This document shows, in pieces, positions 35,216 through 47,124 of a stretch of DNA of 64,000 bases (its first letter is position 1; every line of letters begins with the position of its first letter). Source of the stretch: Spizellomyces punctatus DAOM BR117 (lineage: Eukaryota > Chytridiomycota > Chytridiomycetes > Spizellomycetales > Spizellomycetaceae); contig NW_015971544.1 of assembly GCF_000182565.1 (NCBI RefSeq), positions 1,007,815 through 1,071,814 of the forward strand, in the 5' to 3' direction. Below the pieces are notes generated by a model. That model searched no databases. It was not told where the DNA came from and saw only the letters and a list, made by a program, of their open reading frames with translations. A program made the position numbers and the translations under genes.

Positions 35216-37207
35216 TCAGCTTGTCCTCCCCAGCGCAGCGAGCGTAGGTAGACTGCAATGTCTAAGGACAGCTGCGCGCCCAAGCATGTTACATTCAAAA
35301 AAAGTCAGAAGACGGAAGCGTCTTCTTTCGGACCAAATCTATTATGCTACCCGCTCCGATTCACCACAACACGGCGACTATTGTTTTCGCTTATGCAGCT
35401 ACATGATTTAACGTGTGGAAGATGTTAGTTGTCGATAGGTGGAAATCTGTTGAGATGCACAGTGCTATTTTAGCTAGTTTAATAGAGAGAGTTATTTCAT
35501 TTTTGCAGTCAGATCGGCATATTTGGTGCAGCTCGCCGTGGAGAAGCGGGACAGGCTGTATCGGCGGAAATTGGCGTTACTAGAAGGCGTAAACAAAAGA
35601 TGGCGAAATGCGTCTAAACTGTGAATATACTGGAGACAAAAGCTATCGATGTAGAGCACAGAATTCTGGCTGGTTCGTCTTCATTAGCATCATCATGCCT
35701 CAGCACCAAAGCTGAGAGGAAGCCATTTTACCAGTGGCGCTGCCAAAGATCCCATTCTGGCGGACATAAAGCCTAAATCCCCGCACTCTGAATAAGCACT
35801 TGTTTTGATTTGAGTTTTAGTGATCGCCTCATGCAAAGGGGTTAGATTTACATTGCCCGAGGTAAAATAAACCTTTTATTACATAATGCCCTTCTTTTCT
35901 AGCGGCCTGATACTTTTTACAACTAGAAAGGTTTTAAGCATTTTCCTGATCATAAAGAATTGGACGGTTCACCACTTCTGTTACATCCAGGACTTTCGAT
36001 CGACAAAAAGATCAGTCCTGAATTCAATCGACAAAAAGATTACCCTCCCTTCATTTTACGAGCCAGCCAGGGATCGAACCTGGGACCGCTCCCTCCGGAG
36101 GGGAGAATGCAGCCACTACACCACAAGCCCATAATGGATTGGATGACGCGGTGTAAAGCTTAACCACAGAAACATGAGCAGTCGGACAGCTTTGCCTGCT
36201 TCAGCTTTTACAGTGATGTATCTTGGAACCATAACGCACGAAATAATGAGTATATGCATCATAGTAGCTTACATCTGGATTCCTGGATCTTGTTGTGCTC
36301 CATAGCTGTATATTCTAGCTGAGCTGTCTATCGCAGTGTTTCCATTGGTAGAAGATGCGAGTGCCCAGTCGCCACAACAATATCCCTTGACAAATCGGTG
36401 GGTGACTGACATGTCAGAAATCGGGCCACATGAGGGTAGAATATACAATCATTTTTTTTGCCGCTCGTTCCAGACTCGTTGTCATTCCATCCTCTTCAGA
36501 TGAGCATGTTACAGGTAACGAGGGCAGGAGTGCGCAAACACGTTCACCATTCCGCATCAATATTTTCGCTTGCTTAACTAGCCATAATGGTCAAGGCGCG
36601 ACGCTTTCGTTTACCTTCACTCACACGAACGGCAAGTTACTGGTCACATCATAGCCAAGTCGCTGTAGCCAGAAGATCACCAATATTAGAGAATGTCGAT
36701 CCGGAATGAGGATTTTCTTTTTGCGGCCGCTTAAGTGACTGAATGCCATATTCCATTCCCATAGCACGAGGTGCCAGTGATTATGATGTCCAGACATGCT
36801 GAGTAACAAAAACAAGATAGGCTGAACATGTGGGGTTACTCCGACGCCGATCAATGGTGTATCATACAACGCCTTCATCAAGTCGTTTTAACCAATTTGG
36901 ACGATTGCTTACTACAAGAATCATACATGTGTCCATATGGCGGCGGTACGAGCTCTGCCAGCATTCGTTTACATCGTTTTGGTGGTCAAAGTCATCACGC
37001 TCTCGGCCAGTTTTCACGGTTGCTGGCACAAACTTCACCTCCTTATCTGCGCTGTTTCCACCCCTCGCCCGATCATTAATTGTGGGGTGTGATTGGTGTG
37101 CAGCACACTTCTGCGCCACAGCAAGCCACACTGTCATGAGACATCTTCCAGCTTTCGCTGCTTGAAACGACGCTGTCAAAGCTATCCTCAGATTGTAGAG
37201 TATTTTA
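35216..37207. other. gene-poor interval with one tRNA-like gene
   Basis: About 2 kb without a supported protein gene; the only recognised feature is the tRNA-like sequence at 36059-36130. The composition is AT-richer than the flanks. No terminal inverted repeats or transposase motifs were seen. Confidence 0.5.
36059..36130 (-). tRNA. tRNA-like gene, anticodon CCG (Arg)
   Basis: Read on the minus strand, 72 nt fold into a cloverleaf. The D-arm is GTGT/GCAT with an AGTGGCT loop. The anticodon stem CTCCC/GGGAG has loop CTCCGGA, giving anticodon CCG after U33. The variable loop is 5 nt. The T-arm CCAGG/CCTGG has loop TTCGATC. The A box (TGGTGTAGTGG) and B box (GGTTCGATCC) both fit. The acceptor stem is weaker: GGGCTTG against CTGGCTC leaves one T-T mismatch and two wobble pairs. 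There is no intron. It may be a functional tRNA-Arg or a decaying copy. Confidence 0.6.
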
Positions 37208-39166
37208 ATGGAGATGTGCGGTTGGAGACAAGTACGCCGGATTCCTCTCAGAAACATCTTCCTATGCCCACCTTTTGCTAGATCACTGGCAACAACATCC
37301 CCCAATCCAAATACTTATGATGCCATTATTGTAGGAGGTATGAATAACTTTATGTCTGGCTGGCGCTGAGAGCAAGTTGAATTGAATCCCCGGACCTTTT
37401 ATATACATCTGCCATTCCTTCAGGCGGACATAATGGACTTGTTTCGGCCGCATACCTCGCCAAAAATGGTTTGCGTCCTCTGGTCCTTGAACGTCGGCCT
37501 GTGATTGGAGGTGCAGCGGTTACAGAAGAGATTTATCCTGGATATCGTGTATCGCGTGCTTCCTATCTTCTTAGTCTTCTCCGACCGCACATTATCTCAG
37601 ATCTGGACCTGCATCGACACGGTCTCAAGATCCACACACGGCATACATCTTCATTTACTCCGCTCAGAGATGGTAGATATCTCCTTCTGGGAATGAACAG
37701 TGAGGAGAATAAGTTGGAAATCAGCAAGTTTTCCACTAAAGATGCAGAGGCCTACGATGCGTATGAGAAGTGGTTAGAGACCTTCGCCAAAGGAATAGAG
37801 GCACTGCTGGATGCCCCTCCCGCTGATTTGAAAGAGATTATGCAGGGAGGTGCTAGCTCGCTGCCGAAAGCTTGGAAAGCTGCAAAACCCTTCTACGAGA
37901 TGTCCCGCGCAATGGGCATCAAGAATCTACCAGAGTTTTACGAGTTACTGACGGCGCCTGCCAGCAAGCTGTTGGGTAGATGGTTTGAGGTATTGACGAT
38001 GCATTCTCATACTTACTGAGCAGCACCCATGATATGAACAGCCTACCTTTTTAGTCTGAACCTCTCATGTCAACATTGGGCACCGATGCAGTGATCGGTG
38101 CGTGGATGAGTCCTTCAACACCAGGGTCGTCGTACGTTCTACTTCATCATGTTATGGGCGGTGTCAATGGTATCAAAGGGGCATGGGGAGTTGTGGAGGG
38201 TGGAATGGGCGCGGTCTCAGAATCTATCGCACGGGCTGCTAAAGAGGCTGGTGCCGACATTCGAACAAGTGCGCCAGTTGAACGGATTCTCGTATCGGAA
38301 GCAGAAGGTAAAGCGGTTGGTGTGAGACTACGGAACGGAGAAGAGATACGTGCACCCATCGTACTATCCAATGCAACCCCAAAAGTCACATTTTTGGACT
38401 TGCTGCCGGAAAATGCATTACCACACGAGTTTCTCAATCAAGTTCGATCGATTTCCTACGCGTCTGGAACCACCAAAATCAATGTGGCTCTCGATGCTCT
38501 ACCTTCATTCTCCTGCCTTCCAAACGACCCCAGCAACCCAGATAGGCCACTCCCGCATCATCAAGGTACTATACATCTGGGATGCGAATCTATCGCCGAT
38601 CTTGACGCAGCATACAAGGACGCCCAAGCGGGCTACCCATCCAAGTTGCCATTAATAGAAATGACGATTCCATCTGCACTGGACCAAACCTTAACACCTG
38701 AGGGTAAACACGTTGCAACCATGTTTATACAATATGCTCCGTATGAGTGGTTTGCATGTCCGGAAAAGGGGGAAAAGAGGAAGAAGGAATTTGCAAAACA
38801 AGTCTTTCAGGTCGTCGAGGCGTACGCCCCAGGCTTCACGCAGTCAATTTTGGCCGCCGACGTCTTGACCCCGCCAGATTTGGAAAGAGTATTCGGCGTT
38901 ACAGGAGGCAACAGTGAGTACTTTGTAAATGTATGTGTAATGGACCTCGCAATCGATCTTGAACGGTCGCTTCTTTTTGATCAGTTTTCCACGGGGCATT
39001 GACGCTGGACCAGCTTTACTGGGCTCGCCCGACTGTTGGTGCATCAGGATACAAAACGCCTGTAAAGAATCTATTTCTGTGTGGATCAGGCGCTCATCCA
39101 GGCGGGGGTGTAACTGGGTCTCCTGGAAGGAATGCTGCGTTGCTGGTGTTGGAAAGCGCTGTGTAA
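37208..39166 (+). CDS. PYROXD2-like mitochondrial FAD oxidoreductase
   Basis: Flavoprotein of the phytoene-desaturase-like amine oxidase superfamily, matching PYROXD2. Four exons (37208-37337, 37424-37989, 38055-38913, 38985-39166) give 578 residues, the family length. The start MEMCGWRQVRRIPLRNIFLC is basic and hydrophobic, a likely mitochondrial presequence. The dinucleotide-binding motif is DAIIVGGGHNGLVSAAYLAKNG with the Glu of VLERR, then GGAAVTEE. The substrate domain includes GSSYVLLHHVMGG and GGMGAVSESIARAAKEAGADI. The closing FAD-binding motif is NLFLCGSGAHPGGGVTGSPGRNAA. Human PYROXD2 is a mitochondrial inner-membrane/matrix protein of unclear substrate. Nothing suggests a carotenoid cluster here. 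Confidence 0.88.
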
Positions 39167-39301
39167 TCGCCACTTGTGCTAATATGACTGCGCCATCGAC
39201 GTGTTAATCGAACGATGTCCCCCACGGCAAATCTTTCCAACAATTACGAATATCCTAATACTTGCAACTGGGTCTGAACTTTCAGCAGTTGCACCTTCAC
39301 A

Positions 39302-40530
39302 ATGTCTCTAGCAACGCTCCCAACAAAAACTTCATATCCAATCACAACCCCTTCGTCTCCGCCACCAGTTCCAGATAACTGGCCGCGATGCCTTTACAAT
39401 GAGGAGCAGATTGCGCAATTGGATCAGCTAAAGGAGCTGGTACCACCACTGCTGACAACTGGAGACGAGCGTACGGAAGAGGAGGCATGGTGTGATGATG
39501 CTTGTTTACTAAGGTACCTGAGAGCGACCAAGTGGAATGTACCCGCGGCAGGTAGGAATTGAATCGTGCGCATTGTGGGCAAGTCACAAAAGCTTGACTG
39601 ATCACTTTTGGCTTTGCAGCGAAAAGGTTAGAGAATACCCTCATCTGGCGACGCGAGTACAAGCCGCATAAGATTGATCCTGCGGAAGTAGAGGAAGAGG
39701 CGAAAATGGGAAAGCAGATTGTTTCTGGTCAGTCAACGCGGTTCTGCGGGCGCCATCATTTCATGTGACATAGGCTCTAACCGACGGATATTGATTGGGA
39801 TTTGTAGGATTTGACCTGCAAGGAAGGCCGTTGAGTATGTCTTTTGTGCTTCGGTAGAATCTTGGGATGATGGAAATTTATACATCTTATAATAGTCTAC
39901 ATGATTCCGCGAAAGGAGCACACAAAGACCTACGACCGGCAACTTCGCTTTGTCGTCTTCAACCTTGAGAGAGCAATACGGTAGTGCTTTCATTTTTGCG
40001 TTGCAAATTTTTTGTTGCACGTAGCTAATCACTCGGAGTAGTGCCATGCCGCCAGGAGTAGAGTCTTTGAACCTCGTAATTGACTACGAAGGAGTGTCCG
40101 TACGCACATCGCCTCCGTCCTCTCAAGCCAAGAAAGTATTGGCCATTCTTGGGGATCATTATCCCGAGCGATTGGGAATGGGCTTTATGATAAATCCCAG
40201 CTGGTACCTCTGGGTTTTCTTCAAGGTGCGACTCGTGTAGCATACCCCGCTGACTTTAGCATCGTTTCTTACCATTCTCTTTTCTTCCAGATCATCGGCC
40301 CATTCCTCGATCCAATCACCCGCTCCAAAATTCACTTTGTTAACCTTAAGAAGCAAGCCGATTTTAATACTAACACTAATGAAGGGGAATCAGGGAAAGA
40401 AGTCGAAGGAATGGGAGGATGGACGAACATCCGTTATTACATTGGACCTGACCAGTTACTCAAGGAGTATGGGGGTGAAGTAGAGTATGAACATGTTCAC
40501 GATATCTACTGGAAAGCAATTACAGCGTGA
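39302..40530 (+). CDS. Sec14-like CRAL-TRIO lipid-transfer protein
   Basis: Phosphatidylinositol/phosphatidylcholine transfer protein fold. Six exons (39302-39551, 39620-39727, 39808-39834, 39896-39980, 40042-40225, 40291-40530) give 297 residues. The CRAL-TRIO N-terminal helices hold WCDDACLLRYLRATKWNVPAA and TLIWRREYKPH. The lipid-binding domain shows GFDLQGRPLIYMIPRKEHT, SLNLVIDYEG, AILGDHYPERLGMGFMINPSWYLWVFFKIIGPFLDP, and KIHFVNLK. The 27-nt exon 39808-39834 is very short. The acceptor before 40042 ends gagtag, so two AGs three bases apart could give variants differing by one Ser. The start lies 135 bp after the PYROXD2 stop. Confidence 0.9.
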
Positions 40531-40707
40531 TCGATCTTCGACGTAGACGGGAAGTATATGGGAGACAACATAAACTTTAGGACAGAGCTTTTAGATATTA
40601 TTTACAGAGAAGGACGAATACAAAAGAATTTATTCTTTAAATGCCTTTGGGTCCGTCTGTTTCCTTTTCCCCTACATAAGGACCAGTTTCACGACAACAA
40701 TTTCTTA

Positions 40708-41195
40708 TTATTGATTGTGCGGATTTTGCAGGACAATCAGAATATACTCTTTATCTAAAAAAGCCAAAATATATATGAAACTCCAGACCTTCGCGACCTA
40801 AAAAGGTGGTGACATTACCAGGTGCGACCATAATTTCATGCTTCTTTGACCGTATTCTGAGGAAACTCAAATCATTCTGCTCCAAGCAACGTAATAAGCA
40901 CAAATCCAGATCCCGCTATAACCATTATGAATATCTCTCGTACCTGCGGATCTAAATCTCTCACGACGCTCCTAGCCTTTGCTGTCAACTGCGTTATCAG
41001 AGCAGCATACTGAACTGTCTTGTCATTGTCCAAAGTTGTTCGAATTGGGATGCCTTCCATATTGACAATGACGATACCCTCGACTCCCTTGTGAGAGGAA
41101 AGGCGCTTGATAGTTTCTTCCACTTCGGACTAGTTGTTTGAAGCTTGAACGAAAGGCAGCGCTCAACTACTTTCACGAAACGCGGGACGTACCAT
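40708..41195 (-). CDS. dynein light chain roadblock/LC7
   Basis: Homodimeric light chain that binds dynein intermediate chains, in cytoplasmic and flagellar dyneins. The coding exons are 41193-41195, 40944-41129, 40819-40876 and 40708-40754, giving 97 residues (family about 96). The sequence follows roadblock closely: [91 protein letters not shown]. The first coding exon is only the ATG: atg|gtacgt, with the next exon opening at Ser2 after acceptor actag. Retention of the third intron would extend the frame past DLDPQ to an early stop. The gene is divergent from the TRM2-like gene. Confidence 0.95.
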
Positions 41196-41875
41196 TGCTG
41201 ATGTCAAAGGATGGGAGCTGAGCAGAGAATGCGAGACAGTAAATTATGCAAAGCTTTTGTGCTTGCTTATTAGCTCGTAGGTAAATGGGGTAGGTCTATC
41301 TTTGGCAAAAAGGAAAACTCTGATTGCAATGATTCGTTGGCAGCGGACGCTGCGTCGGAGTCGCGAGGAGTCGCGATTGTTCATCCTTGGGACGAATCAC
41401 GTGCGTGGCGGAAGCTTGTGTGTCAGCGGCTTCCCGTCGTCGTAAAGCCAGTACAAACGTACTGAACGTGAGCCGCTTGAAAAGAAATATTAAATAGCGA
41501 TGGATGCTGCACATCGCATGAGCCGCCAGCTTATCGGCTCATGCTTTGCAAAAAGCCAAGAAAGTGCAAATAGCGATATCCCACTTGTCATTGGGTTGGC
41601 ATCAAATGAAAAGAAAGCAGACATTTCTCCACATTTCTTCAATGTTACTGACTAAACGGCAGGAAAGATAGATCCTGGCCAGTGAGCAGCATTTGTGCAA
41701 GAGATCATCGTCGAGGTTTGCCTTCGCCGTCCTTGAAGCAAGTTGAGCTGAAATCTGTTGGGTCATCTGGACCTATTGGAAAATCGATTACCAAGTCGCT
41801 GGCTCAGAATTATTTCTTTTTTACACTGCGCGTTTGCAAAGAGATTGCGCTTGCCTGCTTCAACAGTTTACACTA
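41196..41875. other. divergent promoter region, roadblock / TRM2-like
   Basis: 680 bp between the two divergent starts. No supported gene. A frame open upstream of 41876 lacks an ATG. No specific site recognised. Confidence 0.45.
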
Positions 41876-44291
41876 ATGAGCAACTTGAAGCGCCCGTGGG
41901 AAGACGAAGTCGCCACTCAAGAAGCGACAGCTTCAGTGTCGGATTCCAGCGTAAAGAGGCCACGACCTGAAGCTACTTCCGACGACGCTGAGGTGCAGAC
42001 CAACGAGAAGGTAGAAAGCAGCGAGCCATCCGCTGAACCGATGGTTCACCTACAGAAGACGGCAACCGAGTTGTCTGAAGACGCTCCTCCCAGCACACTC
42101 TCAAGCCAACTGTCATCTGAATCAGGTGATGCGGAGGCGCTCTCCCAAGATGCAGAGGCCGCCGAAAATGCAGATCAGCCAATGAGCCGCATGAAAGTCG
42201 ACAATCTTCCCAACTTTTGCAGCAGAAAAGACATTCAAAAGTTTTGCAAGGCGAATGATGTGATCGTCCATCAGTTGAAGAAGGCCCCAAAATGGAACTA
42301 TTGTTTCTTGGGGTTTAAGGTATGAGGAATGTCACTACGTAAATGTTGGACGTGTTTAAATTCATCTGGATATCGTCGACTTTTTGAAGACACAAGAACA
42401 GAGAAAGGACGCTTTGGAAAAGCTGAGAGGAAAGACGATCAAGGACAATGTCGTTCAAGTCTCAGAGGTTGAAGCAGTCGAGGTACGCCCATCAAACACT
42501 ACTTTGTGTTGTGCGCGGGTAACCCATCTCACGCCTTGTTGTCGCAGCGACAAGGCACGGCACGCATGCAAGGAAAGGCACAGAAGGATGTGGTGGCAGA
42601 GAGCGCAACAGATACTCGCACTGCAGATGAGCAGCTGGCGGATCAAGTCACCCCGCTTTGGAGGTAAACTATTTCATGTCGTCCTTCCCAGCCACCGGAA
42701 GCTGAAAGTCCAGCACACAGAAAACCTTACGAAGAGCAACTCAAAAATAAGCGTACTGTCCTTAGACAGGCACTTTACAAATTCAAAAAGGAGATGTTCA
42801 AGTATTTCCCGAAAGAGTACATTCGAAACAGGTTTCCGGCCCCGACAACAACTGTCGTCACAAAAGACATGACGCCTGAAGAGAGAGCTATTGTTCAATT
42901 AGCTTGGTTTATGCCAGCGCTCAAGGCAAATGATGACATTCCATGTCCATTGTCCGACCCCCTTCCATCGCCAGTCGTGAACGGATACCGCAACAAATGC
43001 GAATTTACTTTTGGATGGAATTTGAAGAGAGAGAAGGTTGTTGGATTCCTTTTGGGTCTTTACAAAGAGGGTATTGTCAATGTGTTGGAACCAACAAATA
43101 CCCTGAATGTATCACCAGCTGCGGTAAAGATCGCAGCGACGCTTCAAACGTTTCTACGGGCATCTGACCTCGACCTCTACGATCGAATCAACAAGAAAGG
43201 ATTTTGGCGTATGGCTTTGGTGCGTACGCACCGGACCAACGAGTCCATGATCGTCGTTCAATACAGCCCATCCGACGTCAGTGTAGACAAGATTCAAGCA
43301 GCTAAGGATGCCCTTAAATCCCATTTCCAGCGCGCCATGGCTGATGGTGAGATTGCTGTCACCACTTTACTGGTGCAAGGTTGGGACGGCGTATTCAACG
43401 GTATGACAGACAAGAGCCCCTTGGAGATTCTCTATGGATCCGGCTACGTCCACGAGACTTTGTTGGGTATCAACTTTAGAATTTCGCCTAGCGCGTTTTT
43501 TCAGGTGAATACGGAGGCTACGGAGGTGCTGTACTCGACCGTGAAGGATTGGTGTGCTTTGGATGAAGTTGAACGGGAAAGAAAAGAAGCAGCGGACGAG
43601 GATAGTGGGAAGACCAAGTGCGAGGAAGCTCAAACGAAGATGGAAGAGACAGTTCCAGCGGAGACAAATGGAAGCGTGGCTGCTTCCACTGATCCGGCCA
43701 ATATCTCCTCCGAAGCGCCTGTAACTCCACACCCGAAAGATCTCTCTCCTCCTGGCACAGTCCTCCTGGATCTCTGCTGCGGCACAGGTACAATCGGACT
43801 GACCATGACATCGCAGGTCAAAAAAGTCGTTGGGGTTGACATTATTAAAGACGCCATTGAGGACGCCGAATACAATGCAAAGCTGAATAATGCAACCAAC
43901 GTATTTTATTATGCCGACAAGGTTGAAAATGCTATCAGAACAATTTTTGCGGAGCACGTTGGGAGCCGAGATGATGTTGTTGCAGTTTTGGATCCACCGA
44001 GGAATGGTGTGCACGCGGATGTGATAAAGGCTGTAAGGGCATGTGAGGGAGTCCGACGGGTGGTGTATGTGAGTTGTGATGCAGAACAGGCTTGTGGAAA
44101 CTTTGTTGAGTAAGTGTCATTCTTTCTTTTGCTGGTTTCGAAACGTATCCTAATGGCTTGCTCATCATAGCCTATGTCGCCCGACATCGAACAAGTATCG
44201 TGGCCTACCATTCAAGCCGATTCGTGCGCAGCCTGTAGATTTGTTTCCACATACCAAGCACTGCGAATTAATTTTGGAGTTCCGGCGGTGA
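41876..44291 (+). CDS. tRNA (uracil-5-)-methyltransferase, TRM2/TRMT2A-like
   Basis: SAM-dependent enzyme making m5U (T54) in the tRNA T-loop. Five exons (41876-42319, 42390-42482, 42548-42663, 42721-44109, 44171-44291) give 720 residues. The N-terminus is acidic and Ser-rich. An RRM-like domain spans MKVDNLPNFCSRKDIQKFCK to VVQVSEV, as in TRMT2A, then VTPLWRKPYEEQLKNKR. The catalytic part shows GYRNKCEFTFG, SPSAFFQVNTEATEVLY, SAM motif LLDLCCGTGTIGLTM, GVDIIKDAIEDAEYNA, AVLDPPRNG, and the nucleophilic Cys of VVYVSCDAEQAC. An insert of about 60 residues, Glu/Thr-rich, sits just before the SAM motif. The CRPTSNKYRG and PHTKHCE motifs close the protein. Confidence 0.93.
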
Positions 44292-44435
44292 AGAGACTGG
44301 ATAGAATATTGATAGATTGCAAGATAGTGTAGTTATTCTTGAGCATTTATTTATACAGTTGCCTGACAGGTGTCTACATGTATATACAACCGGCTTAAGT
44401 GATGATGTAGAACTACAAGCATCTCTGTGAACCGG

Positions 44436-45148
<713 letters not shown>

Positions 45149-45299
45149 TTTGTTGTCACTGAACTACGAGCAAAATCGAGAGTCCGCAGGTAATTGGGAT
45201 TCTGCTGGCTGTGCCATCGGCGTGATTTGATGAGCGTTTGCGTTTTTGTGTGTCGGAGAGTGCTGGCACACTTTTGCATCCACAAGACCTTTTTGTACA

Positions 45300-46482
45300 A
45301 TGTACGGGCCACAGTTACCGCCGTCCCGTAGGGAAAGCTCCCCAGAAGAAGCAGATATTGGACCAAAATCACCACCCTCACCCTCACCCTCACCCGAAAT
45401 CGGCCCGTCGCGTCCACACATCACAGCAACCCCACCAGAACAGGAAGCTACAGCAAACGATGGCACCAATTCGAGCAGCGAAGAGGATACCTTTGGTCCG
45501 TCTCTTCCTCCCCGCCTCCTCGCTGCACGTCAAAAACAACGGCAAGGGGCATCTCCCCCAGCACGACGAAAACTCGTTGCGGGTCCAGCAGCTCCTCCTC
45601 CTCCAGGATTTTTACAGCATGCAGAAGTAGATAGTGACGATGAGGTGGGACCCAAACCTGCTCCGAGGAATGGGGAAGACGAGGTTTGTGGAAATATTAC
45701 ATAATGATGTTGTCCACCGTGATGTTGATACGAAGTATATGTCTAGTTAGACGATCTACAAAGTCGAATAGCAGAATTTGAGGAACGAGAGCGGCGAGCC
45801 AAGGAGGAAGCGGAGAATGCATCCCGTCCCGAGAAGATCGTGAGAGGAGATTGGATGCTGGTACCGCCAGAAGCGAATAGGCTACCAATAGGTGAGAAAG
45901 CATTAGTCTCTGTTCTCTCTGACTGGACAGTACCTAATGCTCCAAAATTGTAGCAATGGGGTCAATGAAATCACGCCAATTCAGCAAGTCGTCTACTGAG
46001 AAGGATATTGATCAATCTGGATGGACGGAGACACCGCAGGATAGAGAAAAGAATGCTGGCCAAAAGGTAGTTTGCAGTATTATTCAGCCCATGTCGGTAA
46101 TGAAGGCGTAATGTATATTATCCTCAGCGTAAGCGACCACCTAAAGACGAACCCAGACCACCAACCGAAGAAGAGCTCCGAACTCGAGAATTTGTTAAAA
46201 GACACACTGTGAGTACCAATTACACATCCATCTGTATTATCATATCTCACAACAGTGATATAACAGGAAAAACACCGTGGAAAGGCATTAATGGACCAAC
46301 ATATGTCAACATACATTCGCAACGGACGACTGGACGAGGAAGACGTTAGCAAACGCAAGTTTGACAGGGAGCAGGATATGGGGGGCTCGCGGCGCATTGA
46401 TGCAAAGTCTAGACAGGAGATGCTGGATCAAGCAAGAAAATTGGATTCAAAGTTTGGACATGGAAGGAAAACATTTTTGTAA
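45300..46482 (+). CDS. GPALPP-motif (DUF3752) protein, GPALPP1-like
   Basis: Five exons (45300-45683, 45747-45891, 45954-46066, 46128-46208, 46267-46482) give 312 residues. Variants of the GPALPP motif recur in the first half: YGPQLPPS, IGPKSPP, FGPSLPPR, VGPKPAP. Mid-protein is GDWMLVPPEANR, the core of DUF3752. The C-terminal block (EELRTREFVKRHT, EKHRGKALMDQHMS, FDREQDMGGSRRIDAKSRQEMLDQARKLDSKFGHG) matches the conserved end of GPALPP1/KIAA1704. Function is poorly known; a nuclear or splicing-linked role has been suggested for relatives. The protein is strongly charged and probably largely disordered. Confidence 0.88.
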
Positions 46483-47124
46483 AATGCGGCAGGCAATGCA
46501 AGTAATTGTAAATAGGAAATGATAGGTTTGGGATCTGAACCGATTGACAGATTTCTTCACAATGTCCAAGAACCACTGTCGTCTAATGTCCTTCATCCGA
46601 ACCACGTCACCAGTCTCCATAACCATCAAACGTCGTCCAAAATTGGTTCCTCGGATTGGTATCTGTCGCCAACCTAAGCTTGTTCCTTATCGACTGTACG
46701 ACATGCACGTCACCTCTTGCTAATTCTGTATAATGATTTTTGCCAACTAGCTCAGCTTATCAGATAGCGACGATCGGAAACAGCACTGTTTGCAAGCGTG
46801 TTTTGGGCCCACAACCCTTTAACGGCTAATGCGTGGACGCTGACAATAGTGCTGCCGAACATGAGAACACAAAAATGCAAAGAGTAAATGCAGTATCAAG
46901 CCCATAGAAACTGACAACTGAACCGATGCTTTCGTGGTGACATATCTTTAACAAATGTCCTCAACCCGACCCTAGATTTCGCGTAAGCGACGCCCAACCG
47001 ACACGGAGCTAAGCCACCGATCCGGTTTCGAAAAGATCGGAAGACTTTGCCTCGTGTTCCGCCGTCATCTCCATCAAATGTCTTAGATTATACTCGACGA
47101 TTCTCACTTGATATCCGATTCTTC
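46483..47124. other. intergenic, no supported gene
   Basis: About 640 bp between the GPALPP1-like and lipase genes, both on the plus strand. It should hold the terminator of the first and promoter of the second. No specific motif recognised. Confidence 0.45.

Noticed and set aside
35886-36163. Plus-strand frames across 35.9-36.2 kb
   Set aside because: They overlap the tRNA-like gene; the peptide-like reading comes from translating the tRNA complement.
42664-42720. Frame conflict between exons 3 and 4 of the TRM2-like gene
   Set aside because: Using donor gtaaac at 42664 and acceptor cacacag at 42720 gives VTPLWRKPYEEQL in phase, matching TRMT2A.
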